A stretch of DNA of 46,485 nt, taken from the NCBI GenBank assembly GCA_038120765.1, contig JAYOMI010000022.1, positions 1-46,485 of the forward strand. The letters are read 5' to 3'. Below, in pieces: positions 24,859-33,237 of this stretch. Position 1 is the first letter of the stretch, and every line of letters begins with the position of its first letter. A program made the translations under genes and the position numbers. Below the pieces are notes generated by a model, which was given only the letters and a program-made list of their open reading frames with translations, did not search any database and was not told the origin of the DNA. This DNA comes from CAXBCP01 sp038120765. Lineage in GTDB: Bacteria; Pseudomonadota; Alphaproteobacteria; MPNO01; UBA830.

Positions 24859-25119
24859 ATGTCTGTCGCGCAGGATATCGAACGCAAGCTGAACGAGGCG
24901 TTTGCGCCGACATCGTTGAAGGTGATCGACGAATCCCATCTTCATGCGGGCCATGTCGGCGCCCGGCCTGAGGGTGAGACACATTTCAGGGTTGAAGTCG
25001 TCTCGGATGCCTTCGCCGATTGCAGCAGGGTAGACCGCCAACGGCTGGTGTACGACATCCTTCGCGAAGAACTCGCCGGCCCGGTACATGCCCTTTCCGT
25101 GCAGGCGTCTCCACCGTGA
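24859..25119 (+). CDS. bolA: BolA family protein
   Basis: The 86-residue protein has the BolA fold signature: LKVIDESHLHAGHVGARPEGETHFRVEVVS, with the conserved His residues in SHLHAGH, and the helix RVDRQRLVYDILREEL ending in GPVHALSVQA. BolA proteins pair with monothiol glutaredoxins to coordinate [2Fe-2S] clusters. GGAGGA precedes the ATG. It is divergent from the J-domain gene. Confidence 0.95.
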   Translation: MSVAQDIERKLNEAFAPTSLKVIDESHLHAGHVGARPEGETHFRVEVVSDAFADCSRVDRQRLVYDILREELAGPVHALSVQASPP

Positions 25120-25169
25120 ACTGGCGTGTTCCTGGGGCGCTAAAACGATATCCACCCCATGATTTTCTG

Positions 25170-25739
25170 TCATTCGCCGATATAGAATTCCGGATGTTCG
25201 GTCCGGATCAGGTCGCCGTCCGCGGCCCATACATGACAGGTGTTCACGGGCGGGCGGCCTACTTTCTGCGGTTCGGTCTTTTCAACCGTTTCTCCGTCGT
25301 CAGGCGCTGAATCGGACCAGCGGACGGTGTGAAATGCGACCGTCGCAATCGGTTTCAGCATATCCACCAGATGCGCGCAGCCCAAAGCGCCGCCCAGATG
25401 CTCCCGCACCCTGCGGTTCCAGCCGGCGCCGATTTTAAGCCCTTTGAGTTTCTGGAAGGACGGCAGGATCGCCGGACACAGCGCATAAGGCCCCGCATCG
25501 GTGACCGCTTCGACATTCCGCACGATGAATTCCCGGTCCACGGTCAATCGTATCCACATGTCGTGCAGGGGTTCACCCGGCAGGACTTCGCCGCGAAAGC
25601 TGTTCAGGAACGGGTAGGCCTTTATATCCGTCAGGTGCCCTTCGATATCCCAGAGCCCGTCTGCGCGGCGATAGCTGCGGCATTCGATGGCGCGGGTATG
25701 TATTGGGTCCCGCTCGACGGTGACTTCGCTTAGCGGCAT
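25170..25739 (-). CDS. DUF2889 protein
   Basis: The 189-residue protein matches the DUF2889 family: an N-terminal HTRAIECRSYRRADGLWDIEGHLTDIK, then WIRLTVDREFIVRNVEAVTDAGPY, and LKGLKIGAGWNRRVREHLGGALGCAHLVDMLKPIATVAF. The function is unknown; some homologues lie near aromatic or lipid catabolism genes. Start ATG 25739 has AGGAG eight bases upstream (25748-25752). Two 18-bp tandem repeats lie immediately beyond that ribosome site. Confidence 0.85.
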   Translation of the reverse strand: MPLSEVTVERDPIHTRAIECRSYRRADGLWDIEGHLTDIKAYPFLNSFRGEVLPGEPLHDMWIRLTVDREFIVRNVEAVTDAGPYALCPAILPSFQKLKGLKIGAGWNRRVREHLGGALGCAHLVDMLKPIATVAFHTVRWSDSAPDDGETVEKTEPQKVGRPPVNTCHVWAADGDLIRTEHPEFYIGE

Positions 25740-25753
25740 GTCCGCTGCTCCTT

Positions 25754-25789
25754 TGTATGTACCCGAATTTGTGTATGTACCCGGATTTG
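25754..25789. repeat. Two 18-bp tandem repeats in the DUF2889 5' region
   Basis: TGTATGTACCCGAATTTG (25754-25771) is followed directly by a copy with one mismatch, TGTATGTACCCGGATTTG (25772-25789). The pair ends 2 bp from the DUF2889 ribosome-binding site, so it lies in the leader or promoter of that gene. It may be a two-site operator or a slippage duplication. Confidence 0.85.
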
Positions 25790-25831
25790 ACTGCCGTGGA
25801 TCGTATATTGCCTGTCAGGCTGCCAGACCGC

Positions 25832-27121
25832 TCATTCCGCGGCATCTTCCTCGACGTCGCTTAGCTTGGTCACCCGCACCGACGTGATCCGGTTGCGTTG
25901 ACGCCGTGCGACCTGGAAGCGGAAGCCGTGAAAATGGAAAATCTGGCCGACCTGCGGAATGACCTTGGATTCGTGAATGACCAGGCCTGCGAGGGTCGCG
26001 GCCTCCTGGTCGGGCAGGTCCCAGCCGAAGCGGCGGTTGAGGTCGCGAACGGTAACGCCGCCGGAGATCAGATAGGAACCATCGCGCTGCGGACGGACGC
26101 CGATGGGAACGACGTCGTGCTCGTCTGAAATATCGCCGACGATTTCTTCCAGAATGTCTTCCAGCGTGACAACGCCCATCAGTGCGCCGTATTCGTCCAC
26201 GACCAGCGCAAAGTGCTCGCGCCGGCGGCGAAAGGCATGCAGCTGATCCAGCAGGGTTGTGGATTCCGGAATGAACCAGGGCGGCGTGGCGATTTTGTCC
26301 AGGTCCAGCGCATCCAGATCGCCGGTATGGGCGTGCACCTCGCGCAGCATCGCCTTTGCGTGCATAACGCCGATAATGTTATCCGGCGTACCCCGCCACA
26401 GCGGGATCCGGGTATAGGGGCTTTCCAGCGCTTCCTCGACGATCTTTCTGGTCGGCAGCGACGAATCGATCATGAATATGTCGCGGCGGTGATGCATCAC
26501 CATCTCCACATCGACATCCGCGAGATCGAGGATGCTGTGCAGCATCGCGCGCTCGTGCCGTGCCATGGCACCGCCGCCGCGATGCAGCTCGATGGCGCCG
26601 CGAAGTTCCTCTACCGTGGCACTCCATTCCTGGTCGCTGTCGAACTTGACGCCGAAGATGCGTTGGACGCCCCGGATCACATACTGAATGGACGACATCA
26701 CGGGACCCAGCAGACGGACCAGCAGCAGGAATGTCGGCGCGATGGTCAGCGCCAGCTTGTCGGCATGCCGGAACGCGTATGTCTTGGGCAGAATTTCGCC
26801 GAAAATGAGCACCAGCAGCGTCATCGCGACGGTCGCGTAGACCACGCCGGTCTCGCCGAACAGGCTGATCAGCACACTGGTCGCCAATGCCGAGGCGAGA
26901 ATATTGACCAGATTGTTGCCCAGCAGGATCGTGCCGATCATGTTGTCCTGATCGCTCCGCAGCCGGTTCACCAGCTTGGCCCGCTTGTCGCCCTTGGCTT
27001 CAAGGAGATGCATCCGGGGCCGCGAGGCAGCCGTCAGCGCCGTTTCCGAACTGGAAAAGAAAGCAGATAGGACAAGAAGAACGGCGATGCCGCCGATTGT
27101 GGCAAGGGTTGCGATTTCCAT
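25832..27121 (-). CDS. CNNM/CorC family membrane transporter (HlyC/CorC type, CBS domains)
   Basis: The 429-residue protein has a DUF21/CNNM transmembrane domain (about 1-190, starting AFFSSSETALTAASRPRMHLLEAKGDKRAKLVNRL). A CBS pair follows (about 205-335; HRRDIFMIDSS, YTRIPLWRGTPDNIIGVMHAKAML, ALVVDEYGALMGVVTLEDILEEIVGDI). The C-terminal CorC_HlyC domain is about 345-420. Members are linked to Mg2+ export or homeostasis and are often mislabelled haemolysins. The neighbouring aroB and aroK genes are on the same strand, about 90 bp upstream, an arrangement common in alphaproteobacteria. Confidence 0.93.
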   Translation of the reverse strand: MEIATLATIGGIAVLLVLSAFFSSSETALTAASRPRMHLLEAKGDKRAKLVNRLRSDQDNMIGTILLGNNLVNILASALATSVLISLFGETGVVYATVAMTLLVLIFGEILPKTYAFRHADKLALTIAPTFLLLVRLLGPVMSSIQYVIRGVQRIFGVKFDSDQEWSATVEELRGAIELHRGGGAMARHERAMLHSILDLADVDVEMVMHHRRDIFMIDSSLPTRKIVEEALESPYTRIPLWRGTPDNIIGVMHAKAMLREVHAHTGDLDALDLDKIATPPWFIPESTTLLDQLHAFRRRREHFALVVDEYGALMGVVTLEDILEEIVGDISDEHDVVPIGVRPQRDGSYLISGGVTVRDLNRRFGWDLPDQEAATLAGLVIHESKVIPQVGQIFHFHGFRFQVARRQRNRITSVRVTKLSDVEEDAAE

Positions 27122-27212
27122 CAGTGGGTAGCGTCCGCTTCTTTCAGTTGTCGATTGACCGGGGGTGTCTCGTCAGAGACGATATCACCCAATTTCCGGG
27201 TATTTCCAGAAA

Positions 27213-28331
27213 TCATGCCGCTACTGCCCGATCGAGCAGGCGCTCGACATCGTCGAGATTGACGTCCCGGGCAACAAAGGCGCCGCCGATGCCGCGGGCG
27301 AGGATGAACGTCACCTTGCCGTCCTGAACCTTCTTGTCGTGGCCCATGTGGCGGATCAGCGTGGCGGGGTCCCAGCGGCGATTCTGGGCGGTTGGCACCG
27401 TCATCGGCAGGCCGGTTGCGGCATAGTGCCGTCGTACACGGTCCACATCGGCCGCCGGACACAAATCCAGCATCGCCGACAGCTCCAGCGCCATGATCAT
27501 GCCGATGGCCACCGCTTCGCCATGCAGCAGTTCCGCGCCGAACCCGGTTTCCGCTTCCAGCGCATGCCCGAACGTGTGCCCGAAATTGAGCAATGCCCGA
27601 ACCCCGTTTTCGCGCTCGTCCTCGGCGACGACGGCGGCTTTGGCCGTGCAGCTCTCGCGGACCGCATGGGCCCGCGCATCGCCGTCGCCGTCGAGCACCG
27701 CGGGGCCGTTCTGCTCCAGCCAGTCAAAAAAACCGGCATCGCGTATCAGTCCGTATTTCAGGACTTCGGCGTATCCGGCCAGCAATTCCCGGCCCGGCAG
27801 CGTGTCCAGAACGGCAGTATCGGCAATCACCAGTTTCGGCTGGTAGAAAGCGCCGGCGAGGTTCTTGCCGTGACGGGTATTTATGCCGGTTTTCCCCCCG
27901 ACGGAGCTGTCGACCTGGGCCAGCAGGGTGGTCGGGATCTGCACGAAATTTATGCCGCGCAGAATGATGCTCGCCGCAAAGCCGGTAAGGTCGCCGATAA
28001 CGCCGCCGCCGAGGGCGATCAGCGTCGATGAACGCTCCGGTGCGCCGTCCAGCACGGTATTGACGACGCTCTCGAGCGTCGTGAAGCTTTTGGAGCCTTC
28101 GCCCGGCGCGAGGATAATGGTCCGTGCGGAGAGTCCTGCGGCCTTCATGGATTCTTCAAGGGGTGCCAGATATCCGGCAGCGACCGTCTCGTCCGTGACG
28201 ATCCAGCATTTGCCGTTTCCCGCCGCTGCGCGGATTGCCGTCCCTGCCGTCTCCAGAACGCCATCGCCGACAGCGATATCATACGAGCGATCGCCAAGGT
28301 CGAGCCGCAGCGCGTCTTTATATCCGGTCAT
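27213..28331 (-). CDS. aroB: 3-dehydroquinate synthase
   Basis: The 372-residue enzyme converts DAHP to 3-dehydroquinate, step two of the shikimate pathway, using NAD+ and a divalent metal. Visible motifs include the glycine-rich LIALGGGVIGDLTGFAASI, the active-site loop QIPTTLLAQVDSSVGGKTGINTRHGKNLAGAFYQP, the metal-binding FGHTFGHALE, and LLHGEAVAIGM. The start overlaps the aroK stop by 4 bp (ATGA), indicating translational coupling. Confidence 0.98.
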   Translation of the reverse strand: MTGYKDALRLDLGDRSYDIAVGDGVLETAGTAIRAAAGNGKCWIVTDETVAAGYLAPLEESMKAAGLSARTIILAPGEGSKSFTTLESVVNTVLDGAPERSSTLIALGGGVIGDLTGFAASIILRGINFVQIPTTLLAQVDSSVGGKTGINTRHGKNLAGAFYQPKLVIADTAVLDTLPGRELLAGYAEVLKYGLIRDAGFFDWLEQNGPAVLDGDGDARAHAVRESCTAKAAVVAEDERENGVRALLNFGHTFGHALEAETGFGAELLHGEAVAIGMIMALELSAMLDLCPAADVDRVRRHYAATGLPMTVPTAQNRRWDPATLIRHMGHDKKVQDGKVTFILARGIGGAFVARDVNLDDVERLLDRAVAA

Positions 28332-28918
28332 TCTGCCGCGGCCTCGGTGGGTCGCGCATCGTCGAGAGTCTTCAGGGCCTCTATCACCTTCGCGACCGTG
28401 ATATCCGGCGAATCGCTGCCGGATTCGACGGTGAGGTCGGCTTCGGCATAGGCCGGGTATCTCTCGTCGATCAGCCGTTCCAGGGTCTCGCGTTTGTCGC
28501 CGTTTTTCAGCAGGGGCCTGTTATTGCGCCGCGATACCCGCTGCAGGAGCACGTCGACATCCGCCTTGAGCCAGACCGAAATCCCCTTCCTGCGGACGTT
28601 CTCGCGCGTCTCGGGATTGACGAATGCGCCGCCGCCGGTGGCTACCACAAGCGGTTCGCCTTCCAGCAGGCGCGCGATCACGCGGCGTTCTCCGTCGCGA
28701 AAAGCCTGTTCGCCGTACTGGTCGAAGATTTCCTCGATCGTGCAGCCCGCCGCCATTTCGATTTCGTCGTCCGCATCGACAAACCCCATGCCGAGTTTCC
28801 GGGCAAGCCGTGTGCCGATACAGGTTTTTCCGGCCCCCATCAGCCCGACGAGAACGATGGATTTAGCCGGGGAAACGATCTTCGCGGGATCTTTTTTCGA
28901 TATATTCTGCGCAGACAT
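28328..28918 (-). CDS. aroK: Shikimate kinase
   Basis: The 196-residue enzyme phosphorylates shikimate with ATP. The P-loop is GLMGAGKT at 25-32, followed by FVDADDEIEMAAGCTIEEIFDQYGEQAFR (the D-x-D substrate and Mg motif) and VVATGGGAFVNPETR. The C-terminal lid RYPAYAEADLTV is present. An N-terminal Lys/Ser-rich extension of about 18 residues precedes the first strand. It overlaps aroB by 4 bp. Confidence 0.97.
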   Translation of the reverse strand: MSAQNISKKDPAKIVSPAKSIVLVGLMGAGKTCIGTRLARKLGMGFVDADDEIEMAAGCTIEEIFDQYGEQAFRDGERRVIARLLEGEPLVVATGGGAFVNPETRENVRRKGISVWLKADVDVLLQRVSRRNNRPLLKNGDKRETLERLIDERYPAYAEADLTVESGSDSPDITVAKVIEALKTLDDARPTEAAAE

Positions 28919-29191
28919 GACATCAAAGCCGATGAGGGAAGACGGTATTTGCTAAAGATATATTAATGCCGGCTTTCAGACCGCGCTTGCCGGGCGGGTT
29001 TGCCGAGAGCGACGTTGAAAGCTTTTCCGACAGTCTGTAGACTGCCTCGAAATCGCCACAAATATCCATTACCTCCTGAATATACGACGAAATATCGTTC
29101 GTGTCGCCAGTTGTATGGCTAACCCGGGAAGGTCGTGTGTCGGCGATTGGGACTGGCGGCGAATCACAAAACGGGACAGGGTCGCGCCTGC

Positions 29192-29332
29192 ATGAAAAAA
29201 CTCGCATCCATTATTATTGTCGCCGCTCTGCTGGTGCTTGTCGGCGGCGGGCTGTTTCTCGCGACATGGGAAATACCCGTTCCGGCGACGGAAATCGAAA
29301 GAACCATTCCGAATGACCGCTTCCCGCGCTAG
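29192..29332 (+). CDS. Small single-pass membrane protein (46 aa)
   Basis: The 46-residue frame begins MKKLASIIIVAALLVLVGGGLFLATWEIPVPATEIERTIPNDRFPR in overlapping segments: one basic start, one hydrophobic helix (about 5-25), and a short polar tail ending IPNDRFPR. The tail matches small proteins that sit before the secreted protein and xerD in other alphaproteobacteria. Its last 20 bases overlap the start of the next gene (29313), suggesting coupling. The function is unknown. Confidence 0.65.
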   Translation: MKKLASIIIVAALLVLVGGGLFLATWEIPVPATEIERTIPNDRFPR

Positions 29333-31277
29333 GGATCAGGCACTGGCAAGCCCCCTGAGCATGGCTATCTTTCCTGCGATTGCGGGCCTGTGCGTACTGG
29401 CGATTATTGTGCCCTCCACCGTGTCGGCCCAGCTCCAGTTGCGCCGGCCGACGCCGGTGATCGAAACACCGGCACCGGCCCGTGAAACACCTGAACCTGC
29501 GCCGGGCGCGCGTCCGGCGGCGGAAAATACCCCTGTCGTCCGGCCGCCGCCCGGCATCACCGTTGCGCCGCGCCCGTTCGACGAGGGGGGGATCACGGTC
29601 AACAGGCTGGAGACCGTTGACCCTGACGCGATCGGCTTGATCGGCGTNNNNNNNNNNNNNNNNNNGCCCGTCGTCCGTGCCCTGATGCCGCGGATGCCGA
29701 CGGGGCTTGGTTCGGCCACCCTGCGCGATATGGCCCGGCGATTGCTTGTTTCACAGGCGAGCGTGCCGGTCGGCAAACCGCTTGATGCGAGCTTCGTCGC
29801 GCTGCGGGTCGACCGCCTGCTCGCGATGGGGGATATCGGCAATGCGCTCGCCCTCCTGAAAATAACCCCGGATGAACGGCGCGACGAAGCGCTGGCGCGC
29901 ACCCGGATCGAAGCATTGTATTTCGAAAACAACAACGCCGATGCCTGCACGGCGGTCCAGAACGCGATACGCGATTATTCCGGCCTGTACTGGTCCCAGG
30001 CACAGGCGTTCTGTCTCGCCCTGTCGGGTGCGCATGCCCGGGCTGCACTGATTGCGGATCTCCTTCGCGAGCGGGAAAGCGAGATCGAGAAAGTCTTTTT
30101 CGCCGCTATCGATGCACTCGCTGGCGTGAAGGCTGGCGACGGCCCCCCGCTGACGGCCCCGTCGGCGTTGCATTTGTCGATGATGCGGGCCGCCGGATTC
30201 CGGTTCCCGGCGGAGATCGTTCATACCTCCCGGGCGGCGGTCCTGCGTGCAGTGGCGCTTGCGCCGAACGCGGCGCTGGACGTTCGCCTTGTCGCGGCGG
30301 AAAAAGCACACCGGATCGGCGCGCTCAGTGGCGACGAGATACTGCGCCTGTATTCCAGCATCCCGTTCAGCAAGGCGGAATTATCCGGTCCGATTTCGGC
30401 CGCGGAAGAGAACTGGACGCCGCGGACACGTGCCCTGCTGATAAGAACAGCGGCCGGGCACAGCGTTGCACTGGCCAAGGCGGAGGTTCTGCGCCGGGCG
30501 TGGGAGCTTGGAAAGGAACGCGAAGGTTATGCCGAGATTTCAGGCGCCAGCGTTCCTGTCGTCGCGGGGCTGGAACCCGCAGTAGAATTATTGTGGTTTG
30601 CCAAAGACGCGGCGCGGGTGCTTTTCGCGGCAGGCGTCAACGACCGGGCGCTGGCCTGGTATTCGATTGCCGCGGCCGACAGCGACCGTATCGAAGAAGC
30701 GCGCGATGCGGAATCCGCGCTCTGGCCGCTCGCCGTTCTTGCTGACCGCCTGCCCGGTGACGGGGCGCCGGCCGAACGGTCCGATGCAGCTCCGCAAAGT
30801 GACGATACCGGAAACAGCGGCGTGACAGCCTCTGTCGCGCCTCCGCAGACCCCCGGGGGTGCCCTGCCGGCGAGTGCCGTGCCTATGGATCCGGCGCGGC
30901 TGCGGCGATGGTTCGAGGCGCTTCGTCAGGCCGATGCGCAGGCGGCTCCCCGCCAGGCGGCGGCTTTCTATACCCTGCTGGAAGCGACGGGCAGGGATGT
31001 GCCCGCCGATTTATGGCAGTCCCTGCTCGACCGTCCGTTCGCCGGTGCGGATGGAAACGGACTGAACGGGGTCTGGACGCAAAGCATCGAGACGGCATCG
31101 ACGGATTTCCGGCTCGGCGGGACCGTATTGCTCGCCACCGTCGGTGCGGGGGATGCTGGTGACAAGGGGCTGAGCCTGGGCGATGCCGCCCGCATGATCG
31201 TGGCGCTACGGCGGGTCGGGCTGCCGTCCGAGGCGCGGCGGATCGCCGTGGAAACGGCCATGGCGGCGGGCCTTTGA
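29313..31277 (+). CDS. Large secreted or membrane-anchored hypothetical protein (654 aa) with assembly gap
   Basis: I do not recognise a named domain. ATG 29313 gives an N-terminal hydrophobic segment (about 15-38, ending SAQ), so the protein is exported or anchored. A Pro/Thr/Glu-rich linker follows (PTPVIETPAPARETPEPAPG), then a 550-residue Ala/Leu-rich region that looks helical and may contain TPR-like repeats (for example RVDRLLAMGDIGNALALL). An 18-N gap at 29648-29665 leaves the frame intact. It overlaps the small membrane protein gene by 20 bp, and its TGA overlaps the xerD TTG start, so the three are probably one operon. Confidence 0.8.
   Translation: MTASRARDQALASPLSMAIFPAIAGLCVLAIIVPSTVSAQLQLRRPTPVIETPAPARETPEPAPGARPAAENTPVVRPPPGITVAPRPFDEGGITVNRLETVDPDAIGLIGXXXXXXXPVVRALMPRMPTGLGSATLRDMARRLLVSQASVPVGKPLDASFVALRVDRLLAMGDIGNALALLKITPDERRDEALARTRIEALYFENNNADACTAVQNAIRDYSGLYWSQAQAFCLALSGAHARAALIADLLRERESEIEKVFFAAIDALAGVKAGDGPPLTAPSALHLSMMRAAGFRFPAEIVHTSRAAVLRAVALAPNAALDVRLVAAEKAHRIGALSGDEILRLYSSIPFSKAELSGPISAAEENWTPRTRALLIRTAAGHSVALAKAEVLRRAWELGKEREGYAEISGASVPVVAGLEPAVELLWFAKDAARVLFAAGVNDRALAWYSIAAADSDRIEEARDAESALWPLAVLADRLPGDGAPAERSDAAPQSDDTGNSGVTASVAPPQTPGGALPASAVPMDPARLRRWFEALRQADAQAAPRQAAAFYTLLEATGRDVPADLWQSLLDRPFAGADGNGLNGVWTQSIETASTDFRLGGTVLLATVGAGDAGDKGLSLGDAARMIVALRRVGLPSEARRIAVETAMAAGL
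29648..29665. other. Assembly gap (18 N) inside the large secreted protein gene
   Basis: Eighteen unknown bases sit just after LDPDAIGLIGV-like coding sequence. The frame is preserved across it if the length is right. Confidence 0.95.
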
Positions 31278-32197
31278 CGGGAACCCCGGAATTCCGGCAC
31301 CTGGGCGCCTTTCTGGAGATGATGGTCGCGGAACGCGGCGCATCCCAAAACACATCCGATGCCTACCGCCGGGATCTGACGCGCTATCTGGAATTCCTCG
31401 GCGGTGCCGGACAGGACGGCGAGTCTGCGACCCCGGAAACGGTACGCCGTTTCCTCGCGGACCTCTCGGCGGACGGCCTCGCCGCCCGCACACAGGCGCG
31501 AAAACTATCCACCGTTCGCCAGTTCCACGGTTTTCTGGTCCTTGAGGGCCATCGGACGGACGATCCCACCTCGACCGTCGATGCGCCCCGGCTGGGGAGG
31601 CCTCTGCCGAAGGTGCTGCATTTCGACGAGGTCGGCGCCCTGCTCGCGGCGGCGGGAGAGATCGGCGGATGGCGGGGCGCCCGGTTGCGCGCGCTGCTCG
31701 AAATCCTCTATGCGACGGGTCTGCGCGTCTCCGAACTGGTCGGTCTGCGCCTGTCGTCGCTGTCAAGGGATGGCCGGATCGTGACCGTTCGCGGCAAGGG
31801 CGGCAAGGAACGCCTTGTCCCGCTGGGCGACGAAGCCCGCCGGGCGATCGATGACTGGCTTCCGCTGCGTCAGTCGTTGCTGGGTAAAAAGAACAAGTCC
31901 GTGCCCTGGCTGTTTCCGTCGCGCGCCGCCGACGGGCATGTCACACGGGACGGATTCGCAAAACAGCTGCGGGAAATCGCTCTTGCGGCCGGTCTCGACC
32001 CGGCACGGGTGTCGCCGCATGTGCTGCGGCATGCTTTCGCAACGCACCTGCTTGCGAACGGGGCCGATCTGCGCAGCGTGCAGCAGATGCTTGGACATTC
32101 CGACATTTCGACCACACAAATTTACACCCATGTGCTGGACCAGCGCCTCAAATCGCTGGTACAGGATGTACATCCCCTGTCAGGCATACGGATCTGA
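31274..32197 (+). CDS. xerD: Site-specific tyrosine recombinase XerD
   Basis: The 307-residue protein has the SAM-like N-terminal domain (1-105) and a complete catalytic set: R151 (ATGLRVSELV), K175 (RGKGGKERLVP), H249 and R252 (SPHVLRHAFATHLL), H275 (MLGHSDISTTQIYTH) and Tyr284. It resolves chromosome dimers at dif with XerC and FtsK. The start is TTG 31274, overlapping the upstream TGA by 3 bases. accA starts 2 bp after its stop. In contrast to the integrase remnant at 44.4 kb, this gene is intact. Confidence 0.95.
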   Translation: MTGTPEFRHLGAFLEMMVAERGASQNTSDAYRRDLTRYLEFLGGAGQDGESATPETVRRFLADLSADGLAARTQARKLSTVRQFHGFLVLEGHRTDDPTSTVDAPRLGRPLPKVLHFDEVGALLAAAGEIGGWRGARLRALLEILYATGLRVSELVGLRLSSLSRDGRIVTVRGKGGKERLVPLGDEARRAIDDWLPLRQSLLGKKNKSVPWLFPSRAADGHVTRDGFAKQLREIALAAGLDPARVSPHVLRHAFATHLLANGADLRSVQQMLGHSDISTTQIYTHVLDQRLKSLVQDVHPLSGIRI

Positions 32198-32199
32198 AA

Positions 32200-33171
32200 A
32201 TGGCTGAAACGCGCGTGCACACATTTCTCGATTTCGAAAAACCGATCGCCGAGCTCGAGGGCAAGATCGAAGAACTGCGCCATCTGAGCGACGACGGCGA
32301 GATCAGCATCGTTGACGAGGTCGAGCGGCTGCAGACCCGGGTCGACCGCCAGCTCGGCCAGACTTACGCAAAACTCACCGCGTGGCAGAAAGTCCAGGTC
32401 GCCCGCCACCCCGGACGACCGCATTGCCTCGATTATGTCAAAGGCCTGATCACGGATTTTACGCCCCTCGCGGGCGACCGCGGCTACGCGGAAGATAATG
32501 CCATTATCGGCGGGCTTGGCCGGTTTGAAGGCCGCTCGGTCGTCGTTATCGGACAGGAAAAAGGCCACGATACGGAGTCCCGCGTGAAGCATAACTTCGG
32601 CATGGCGCGGCCTGAAGGGTATCGCAAGGCGCAGCGGTTGATGCATCTGGCGGAACGGTTTGGCCTGCCGGTCTTGACGTTTGTCGATACCGCCGGCGCC
32701 TATCCCGGGATCGGGGCGGAAGAACGCGGCCAGGCCCAGGCCATCGCGAGATCCATCGAAGTCTGCCTCGAACTGACGGTGCCGATCGTCAGCCTGGTGA
32801 TCGGCGAAGGCGGATCTGGCGGCGCCATCGCGATTGCTGCGGCCAATCGGGTTCTGATGCTCGAACATTCGGTCTATTCGGTGATTTCACCGGAAGGCTG
32901 TGCATCTATTCTGTGGCGCGATGGCGGTCATGCGACCGACGCGGCAAATGCGCTGAAGCTGACGGCGCAGGATCTGCTGGCGCTGGGTGTGATCGATGAG
33001 GTCATTCCGGAACCGGTAGGCGCGGCCCATCGAGACCGCGACGCCGCGATTACCGCGGCAGGCAAGGCCATTCGAAACAGTCTCGTCAGCCTGCAGGGGC
33101 TGGACGGCGCGGTGCTTCGCCAGCAACGGCGCGAAAAATTCCTCAAAATGGGCGATACGGCGGGACTGTAA
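32200..33171 (+). CDS. accA: Acetyl-CoA carboxylase carboxyltransferase subunit alpha
   Basis: The 323-residue protein is full length and typical. It opens FLDFEKPIAELEGKIEEL, then WQKVQVARHPGRPHCLDYVKGLITDF, GQEKGHDTESRVKHNFGMARPEGYRKAQRLM, FVDTAGAYPGIGAEERGQAQAIA, and the acyl-CoA-binding GEGGSGGAIAIAAANRV. With AccD it transfers CO2 from carboxybiotin to acetyl-CoA, the first step of fatty acid synthesis. It is tightly linked to xerD (2 bp gap) and convergent with secA. Confidence 0.98.
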   Translation: MAETRVHTFLDFEKPIAELEGKIEELRHLSDDGEISIVDEVERLQTRVDRQLGQTYAKLTAWQKVQVARHPGRPHCLDYVKGLITDFTPLAGDRGYAEDNAIIGGLGRFEGRSVVVIGQEKGHDTESRVKHNFGMARPEGYRKAQRLMHLAERFGLPVLTFVDTAGAYPGIGAEERGQAQAIARSIEVCLELTVPIVSLVIGEGGSGGAIAIAAANRVLMLEHSVYSVISPEGCASILWRDGGHATDAANALKLTAQDLLALGVIDEVIPEPVGAAHRDRDAAITAAGKAIRNSLVSLQGLDGAVLRQQRREKFLKMGDTAGL

Positions 33172-33237
33172 TCACCCGCAGGGGCGAATGCCGGGATAGA
33201 TCCGGGTTTCGGTCAGCTTTCAGTCGCCGGCGGCGGC

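Noticed and set aside
25754..25789. CRISPR repeat
   Set aside because: Only two directly abutting 18-bp copies with no spacers and no cas genes.
28923..29207. 94-codon minus-strand frame before aroK
   Set aside because: No ribosome site, no family resemblance, mixed composition; the 273-bp gap looks like divergent regulatory sequence.
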